Shown here: positions 58,640 through 64,000 of the stretch, piece after piece
How positions within the stretch are numbered: position 1 is the stretch's first letter
Layout of the letters: each line of letters opens with the position of its first letter
From: Castor canadensis
Lineage: Eukaryota; Chordata; Mammalia; Rodentia; Castoridae
Assembly (NCBI RefSeq): GCF_047511655.1
Contig: NC_133392.1
Coordinates: 19,358,001 to 19,422,000, forward strand
Direction: 5' to 3'
Length of the DNA stretch: 64,000 bases
Position numbers and translations under genes: made by a program
Notes under the pieces: generated by a model
Databases searched by the model: none
The model's input: the letters and a program-made list of their open reading frames with translations, nothing else
Told to the model about the DNA's origin: nothing

Positions 58640-59035
58640 AGAAGAGTCAGTTTCTTCCAATAAAAGTTCGCCTGCCAAGCTAGTATGTTATCCCACCTTT
58701 CTGAAAATACGTGAGGGCTCAGCCTCTGCAGAGATGTGTCATCTTAAAACAAGAAGCACTTAAAGGGTCCTCTTGTGCTCATCATGGATGCTATAAAGGG
58801 ATTAGCCAACGGTCCCTGACAACGACAGTCTCTTTGTGTGCCTTTAAATGGAATTCAATTACAAAAATTAAATTCATATAGACATGCTCACATTTCCAGG
58901 AAAACGCTCACTATATGTAATGAGATGAACTTATAACATTATTTGGCTTATCTTTTAAGAGCTATAATGCAAAAGATAAAATACGATATGAAAGTACTGT
59001 GATCCTCTTGCCATTAAGAGAAATAAAGTGGCTAT
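58640..59035. other. Unassigned non-coding DNA
   Basis: Nothing recognised. Confidence 0.4.
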
Positions 59036-59039
59036 TGCT

Positions 59040-59305
59040 ATCAAGCCTGCTTTCACCCCAGGGCCCTTGCACATGCTCTTCCTTCTGCTTAGCATAGTTA
59101 ATTTTTTTAAACCAGATTTGTGAATGACTCACCTTTCACTTCATCAGATCTCAGTTCAAATGCAGCTTCTAGGAGAAAATTCCCTAATCATTCCAGCTCA
59201 TGGAGTTCCCTTCTCAGCTACTCCCAGAAGTGCCTCTTTTTCCTCACAACACTTATCCCCACTTGGCTTATCTACTCTCTTCATTTATTTATGATTAGGT
59301 ATCCT
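59040..59305 (+). repeat. L2 LINE relic (3' region)
   Basis: 'ctttcaccccagggcccttgcacatgctcttccttctgcttagc', 'gtgaatgactcacctttcacttcatcagatctcagttcaaatgcagcttctaggagaaaattccct' and 'ctcacaacacttatccccac' follow the L2 3' order well. Confidence 0.85.
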
Positions 59306-59311
59306 GATTAA

Positions 59312-59532
59312 ATCTTTTTTTTTTTGTGACACTGGGGTTTGAACTCAGGGCCTCACACTTGCTAGGCAGGTGCTGTGCCATTTGAACCACTCTGCCAGTC
59401 CTTTTTTGTTTTGCATATCTTCAAGATGGGGTTTCACAAACTATTTACCAGGGCTGGCTTCAAACTGTGATTCTCCTGATCTCTACCTCCCAAGAAGCTA
59501 AGATTATAGGCACGAGCCACTGACAGCTAAGC
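59312..59532 (-). mobile_element. B1+ID composite SINE, antisense
   Basis: The ID complement is 'gacactggggtttgaactcagggcctcacacttgctaggcaggtgctgtgccatttgaaccactctgcc'. The B1-like complement is 'caagatggggtttcacaaactatttaccagggctggc...aagattataggcacgagcc'. This is one of the better preserved copies. Confidence 0.92.
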
Positions 59533-59541
59533 TCTGTAAAG

Positions 59542-59553
59542 AACAGGGCTTTT
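59542..59553. repeat. Target-site duplication, left copy (12 bp)
   Basis: aacagggctttt is repeated at 60555-60566 around a young L1 3' end. Confidence 0.88.
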
Positions 59554-60554
59554 CATCATTAGCAACACCACGAACAACAGATGTTGGCGAGGATGTGGGG
59601 AAAAAGGAACCCTCTTACACTGTTGGTGGGAATATAAACTAGTACAACCACTCTGGAAAAAAATTTGGAGGCTACTTAAAAAGCTAGACATTGATCTACC
59701 ATTTGATCCAGCAATTCCACTCTTGGGGATATACCCAAAAGACTGTGACACAGGTTACTCCAGAGGCACCTGCACACCCATGTTTATTGCGGCACTATTC
59801 ACAATAGCCAAGTTATGGAAACAGCCAAGATGCCCCACCACTGATGAATGGATTAAGAAAATGTGGTATCTATACACAATGGAATTTTATGCAGCCATGA
59901 AGAAGAACGAAATGTTATCATTCACTGGTAAATGGATGGAATTGGAGAACATCATTCTGAGTGAGGTTAGCCTGGCCCAAAAGACCAAAGATCGTATGTT
60001 CTCCCTCATATGTGGACATTAGATCAAGGGCAAACACAACAATGGGATTGGACTTTGAGCACATGATAAAAGTGAGAGCACACAAGGGAGGGGTGAGGAT
60101 AGGTAAGACACCAAAAAAATTAGCTAGCATTTGTTGCCCTTAACGCAGAGAAACTAAAGCAGATACCTTAAAAGCAACTGAGGCCAATAGGAGAAGGGGA
60201 CCAGGAACTAGAGAAAAGGTTAGATCAAAAAGAATTAACCTAGAAGGTAACACAAACGCACAGGAAATCAGTGTGAGTCAATGCCCTGTATAGCTATCCT
60301 TATCTCAACTAGCAAAAACCCTTGTTCCTTCCTATTATTGCTTATACTCTCTCTACAACAAAATTAGAAATAAGGGCAAAATAGTTTCTGCTGGGTATTG
60401 AGGGGGGGAGAGGGAGGGGGCGGAGTGGGTGGTAAGGGAGGGGGTGGGGGCAGGGGGGAGAAATGACCCCAAGCCTTGTATGCACATATGAATAAAAAAA
60501 AAAAAAAAGGGCTTTTTTTATTCATATGTATGCACATATGAATAAAAAAAAAAA
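59554..60554 (+). mobile_element. Young, 5'-truncated LINE-1, sense
   Basis: The insert starts inside the ORF2 C-terminus ('caacaccacgaacaacag'). Frame 59723-60022 gives an uninterrupted C-terminal run ([28 protein letters not shown]) to a TAG at 60020-60022. The 3' UTR follows with a G-rich purine tract (60397-60460) and an A-tail. It matches the antisense copy at 15.17-16.1 kb closely. The 12-bp duplication and intact C-terminus suggest it is among the youngest insertions here. The tail is duplicated (see findings). Confidence 0.92.
60513..60550. repeat. Perfect palindrome in L1 tail
   Basis: Arms of 16 bp, tttttttattcatatg (60513-60528) and its exact complement (60535-60550), flank a 6-base loop. 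Confidence 0.95.
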
Positions 60555-60589
60555 AACAGGGCTTTTGCTTTGTTTTGCAATTAGTAATA

Positions 60590-60655
60590 TTTCTAGCTCC
60601 TAAAACAATGTCTGTCACATAGTTAATAAATATTGCATGAAGGAATAAGCACATG
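60590..60655 (+). repeat. Possible L2 3' end relic
   Basis: 'tctagctcctaaaacaatgtctgtcacatagttaataaatattgcatgaaggaat' resembles the L2 terminus, but it is short. Confidence 0.45.
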
Positions 60656-60664
60656 ATTTCTTGG

Positions 60665-61340
60665 TTATGCCGCAAGCAGATTCTGGAAAATCTTCAGAAC
60701 CTTATGCTGCCACACACATGTGAGCATCTCTAGTGAACTGTTCCTGCTACATGAAAGGCTCTCCCCTGGCTAGGCTATCCTAGCTGGCCCTGGTACAGGG
60801 CAGCTTCTGTAATCTCTCTTACTCCTATTGTTTGAGTTCTCAAATTAAATGATTAACCATCTCCCTTCCTGATTCCCTCAGTTATTCAATAAAATACCTG
60901 CCCTGGTGCAGACAATGTATATGAGCAAACAGGAAATGACTAACTAGCACAATCAGAACTGGGGTGAGAGTGAGGGGCAAGGAAGAGAGTAGGACCCAAT
61001 CAGGGGCTAAGGCTTAAAAGATGAATCAGGTGGGCAGATAAGTCTGGAGAACCAGGCATTCTCAGAGAAAGAAATGAAAGACACAAAGGTGTTGAAACAG
61101 CAGAAATGACAAGCAGGTCAGGAAAGAACTGGCCAGATAAAGAAATGAAGAGACAGAACCGTAAAATGCTATCTGAGTCTCTTGTACTGGCCAGAAACAA
61201 ATGAAACCAAGTGAACACGCACTGCTTACCCTCACTGCTAACACTTGCTCAAGTCTCCTGCCATGGGAGCAACTGCTGAATGATTTGCAGGACCTTGGAC
61301 ATATGGAGAATGACTGTAAGATGTCAAATTCTACACACTC
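60665..61340. other. Unassigned non-coding DNA
   Basis: No gene recognised. A 94-codon minus frame and a 124-codon plus frame (61201-61575) overlap; the latter runs into a SINE A-tail, so both are dismissed. Confidence 0.4.
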
Positions 61341-61344
61341 TCTC

Positions 61345-61582
61345 ACAAGAAAAAAAGCCAGGCACTATGTGTCTATAATTCCAGCTACTCAGAAAGCAGA
61401 GATAGAAAGATCACAATTCAAGGCTGGCTCTAGGCAAAAAAAAAAAAAAAAAAAAAGTGAGACCCTATCTGAAAAACAAACTAAAAGGAAAAAGGACTGG
61501 TCTATGGCTCAAGTGTTAGAGTACTTGACTAGCAAGAGCAAGACCCTAAATTCAATCCCAAGTACAAAAAACTAAAAAAAAC
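61345..61582 (+). mobile_element. B1+ID composite SINE with long A linker
   Basis: The B1-like half is 'ccaggcactatgtgtctataattccagctactcagaaagcagagatagaaagatcacaattcaaggctggc'. A 23-base A-run interrupts it before 'gtgagaccctatctgaaaaac'. The ID half is 'ggactggtctatggctcaagtgttagagtacttgactagc...aaattcaatcccaagtac'. Confidence 0.88.
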
Positions 61583-61589
61583 CTCATTT

Positions 61590-63065
61590 GGGTGATACAT
61601 AACCAATATCTCCCTTTTTAAAGATGAAGAAACCAAGAATTAGGAATTAGACATTTTGGACTATCTACTATAGTGAGTTCAAACTGACAAGCAGAAAACC
61701 AGAACTAAAATCCAACTCCATGATATGTTCAATGATTTCTCTCTTCCTCTCTACTTAAGGATGGTGAGCAGGAACCAAGAAACTCTGATGTCTGAGGCTC
61801 TTTCTCCCAACAACCATCTTGCTGCTTGAAAGTCTGTCATCTCAGAAATTCTTTCTGATCAAGGGCTGCTCTTTGTCCTTGCCAGCCCCAAAGGGGTGAT
61901 CCTTGGCCCCCAAGGAGGGCCCCCGCCAGGCTTCCATCAGTTAGTAAACTAGCTAGAGTTTACCAAGCAGAGTCCTAAAAGGATGGAACAAAGGATGAGT
62001 ATGCTTTGGTTGGGCTAGAATCTGAAAACCCAGAGTGTGAAGATGAGGGGGACTGATGTAAACAGGAAGGAGGGTGGAGCTAGGCTGCATGAAGGACGTA
62101 GGTGCGTGAGAATGACTCTAGGATAGAAGATAAAGGCACAGAGCCCAGTGGTTACCCTACCCCAGCTATCCATTCACTCTCCAAGCTGTGTGGCCCTGAA
62201 CTCCAAAGTCTCCAAAACAGTAAAAACAGCACCTTCTCTGCAGGCCTGTGGGGACCAAATGAAGTACTGTTCCTGAAGTGTTCAGTTCAGGGCCCAGGGG
62301 AAGAAGTGCACTTTATACACAGGGTATTTAACCAGAAAAAAAGGAGAGGAAAAGAAAGAGGAGGAATAAAAAAGAATGAAAATCAGAGTGTGACAAAGAC
62401 CAGCTTCTCAACTTGTCCAGTGCCCCAAGGACCAAAGTCAACAAAAGGGCTGGAGGTCCAAGCTATGGTGCCCAGTGTGTGCAGGAAGCACTGATAGCCT
62501 TGCCCTTCTGAATGCACAGAAGCATGTATGGGCCTTCCCTAGTGTTGTCCTCCATGCCTGGACAAGGAGCATGTCCAAACACAAGCAGGTAGATTAAAGC
62601 CACAGAGCTTTTGATTTTAACTCTTATGCTCTTAGCATTTCTCTTGACTTTTTTTTTTCCATTAATAAAAATGCTGACCTGGTCACTGTGTTCACACTAG
62701 GGGAAAAAAGTCTTTTGCAGAGGTCTCACACCTAATTGCCTATAACTCAAAGCCAGGTGATGGTTCCCCACTGATGTAACACAGCCTATGCTGGTCACAG
62801 CTGCTGGCAACCTGCATGGGAAGGCCAGACAGCTGACTAGCCAGGATGTGTGTGAGGGACACACTGTGACCCATGCCACCAATCCTGAAAAGTGTCAGAT
62901 AAAGATAAGCCTCACCTGGCACAGTCACCAGACTTGCACAGACATGAATTTGGTCATTTCCTTGGTAGACAGCATCGGCCTGATTTTATTTTCTAGTCTG
63001 TGAGCAAAGAATAATAAACTGTAACCAAATAGAAAGAATTTAGCACTCATTAGACATTAGTTACA
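61590..63065. other. Unassigned non-coding DNA
   Basis: No gene recognised. A 130-codon plus frame (62102-62494) passes through an A/G-rich run and shows no domain. Confidence 0.4.
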
Positions 63066-63069
63066 CCCA

Positions 63070-63260
63070 TGTATGTGTGGGTATTATCTTAATTACAACT
63101 GAAGACAGCCCTTGAATAAAGTCTACTCTTTCTCTACCTTGCAAATGAGCAAAGAGAAGCTGTGAAGAGGTAACATGGCTTTCCCACAAACGCCTTGGCT
63201 AAGGAAGAGGACTATGTCTGACCTCCAACACCATGGCTTTCCCACCTGTATCCAGAAGCT
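63070..63260 (-). repeat. MIR SINE relic, antisense
   Basis: 'attatcttaattacaactgaagacagccc', 'accttgcaaatgagcaaagagaagctgtgaagaggtaacatggctttcccacaaacgcc' fit the complement of MIR, in diverged form. Confidence 0.6.
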
Positions 63261-63264
63261 TGGA

Positions 63265-64000
63265 GCATGAGATACAAATCCACAGATAGAAGTAGTTTTT
63301 TGGCAAAATGATGGGAGGCAACTTGAAAGAAGGGATGAAAGTGCACTTGTCCTGGTCCCCATGGAGTTCCCAAGCACAAAGGTCCCTCTTCCTGAACCTG
63401 ATGTCCCCTGCACCTCCTGTCTGCCAATGACTCATGAAGACCTAAGCCAAGTCCCAGGGTCTGAATCCATTATATTTTTCAGTCAAGATATATACATATA
63501 AAATACACAGGCTAGAATAATAAGCAATCATTTAAAGCAATGTCCTAAATAGTTTTCAATGATGAGGAAAATGCTTTTGAAGCAAAATGAGTAAATCAAA
63601 GCAGATGTAAAATCTAGACACTTTAGATATTAAACAGGGAAACATAAATCCTTGTGCCTGGACAGAGAAACTAACTGGGCATGTGAGCAATTAGAAGGCA
63701 GAGAAACACACATGCCATGGTTTCCAGATGCCTGAACATCAATCATCGAAAGACTGTGATCTCTCAAAAAAAAGGAAATTTAGGTGAGCCCTACTTTTGC
63801 TCTAGCTCCTGACTGGAGGCACTTTGTAGGCCCTAGGCAGGGAAGAGACTCCCTGTCTTCCTGGGTTGAGAATGCAGAGAGTTGAATTTGAGGAGGCTGA
63901 GATAATTAGATTTTGGGTGGGGGGATGGGGGAGGGGAGCAGAATTCCAGACAGGAGAGACTATGTAGAGAAAAAACTTCAGAAAACTCACAAGATCCCTT
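63265..64000. other. Unassigned non-coding DNA
   Basis: No gene or repeat recognised. A G-run (gggtggggggatgggggagggg, about 63915-63937) is the only notable composition feature. Confidence 0.4.

Noticed and set aside
1..64000. CRISPR arrays, operons or phage-like defence systems
   Set aside because: All repeats are SINE, LINE, LTR, DNA-transposon or microsatellite sequence in a CpG-poor mammalian background; nothing prokaryotic is present.

Overview
This window is ordinary-looking mammalian nuclear DNA: CpG-poor, dense in interspersed repeats, and without a single open reading frame that I would defend as an intact host gene. The repeat families point to a rodent. They include B1-type (7SL-derived) monomers, ID-type (tRNA-derived) monomers, and B1+ID composite SINEs ending in A-rich tails. 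A young LINE-1 family has a 3' UTR with a G-rich purine tract and ends in ...CATATGAAT(A)n. B1+ID dimers suggest the squirrel/dormouse/beaver/kangaroo-rat side of the rodents rather than mouse or rat. My best guess is a beaver-like (castorimorph) genome, but I cannot prove this without a database.

Layout. 1-8.6 kb: mostly old or unassignable DNA with scattered MIR, L2 and MER5-type relics and an unexplained 44-bp direct repeat. 8.6-10.25 kb: an antisense MaLR-type LTR, a B1+ID SINE and two L1 fragments fused head to head. 12.2-19.95 kb: a nested block in which an ancient sense L1 hosts two LTRs, a 3.7-kb antisense younger L1 (16-bp target-site duplication) and two antisense SINEs. 19.95-29.0 kb: an old, near full-length sense L1 (5' UTR with diverged tandem repeats, wrecked ORF1 and ORF2, 3' UTR), split by a 1.6-kb block of different origin. 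29.1-29.4 kb: an L1/HAL1 ORF1-like relic. 29.8-43.8 kb: an L1-poor, somewhat GC-richer stretch holding MIR, L2 and MER5 relics, one ID and one compound SINE, a (CA)n, an MLT1-like LTR and an unexplained inverted repeat with about 0.1-kb arms. 44.0-50.85 kb: SINE monomers around a U6 pseudogene, then a second ancient L1 hosting younger L1 pieces, a SINE and a broken, intronless NLRP-family retrocopy. 51.5-52.3 kb: an L1 3' end plus about 420 bp of extra sequence within one target-site duplication (candidate 3' transduction). 52.5-57 kb: (CA)n, B1, a purine tract, a MER5 relic and unassigned DNA. 57.0-57.9 kb: a Tigger-type DNA transposon split by a SINE and an antisense L1. 58.5-61.6 kb: SINEs, an L2 relic and a young L1 3' end with an odd duplicated, palindromic tail. 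61.6-64 kb: a MIR relic and unassigned DNA.

No genes work together here. The coding-like sequences are all dead: L1 ORF2 copies with stops and frameshifts, and the NLRP retrocopy with at least three or four frame changes. The interest lies in the insertion history, readable from target-site duplications and nesting, and in a few repeats I could not assign. Repeat-family names come from recognising conserved stretches by eye, so subfamily names and edges are approximate.
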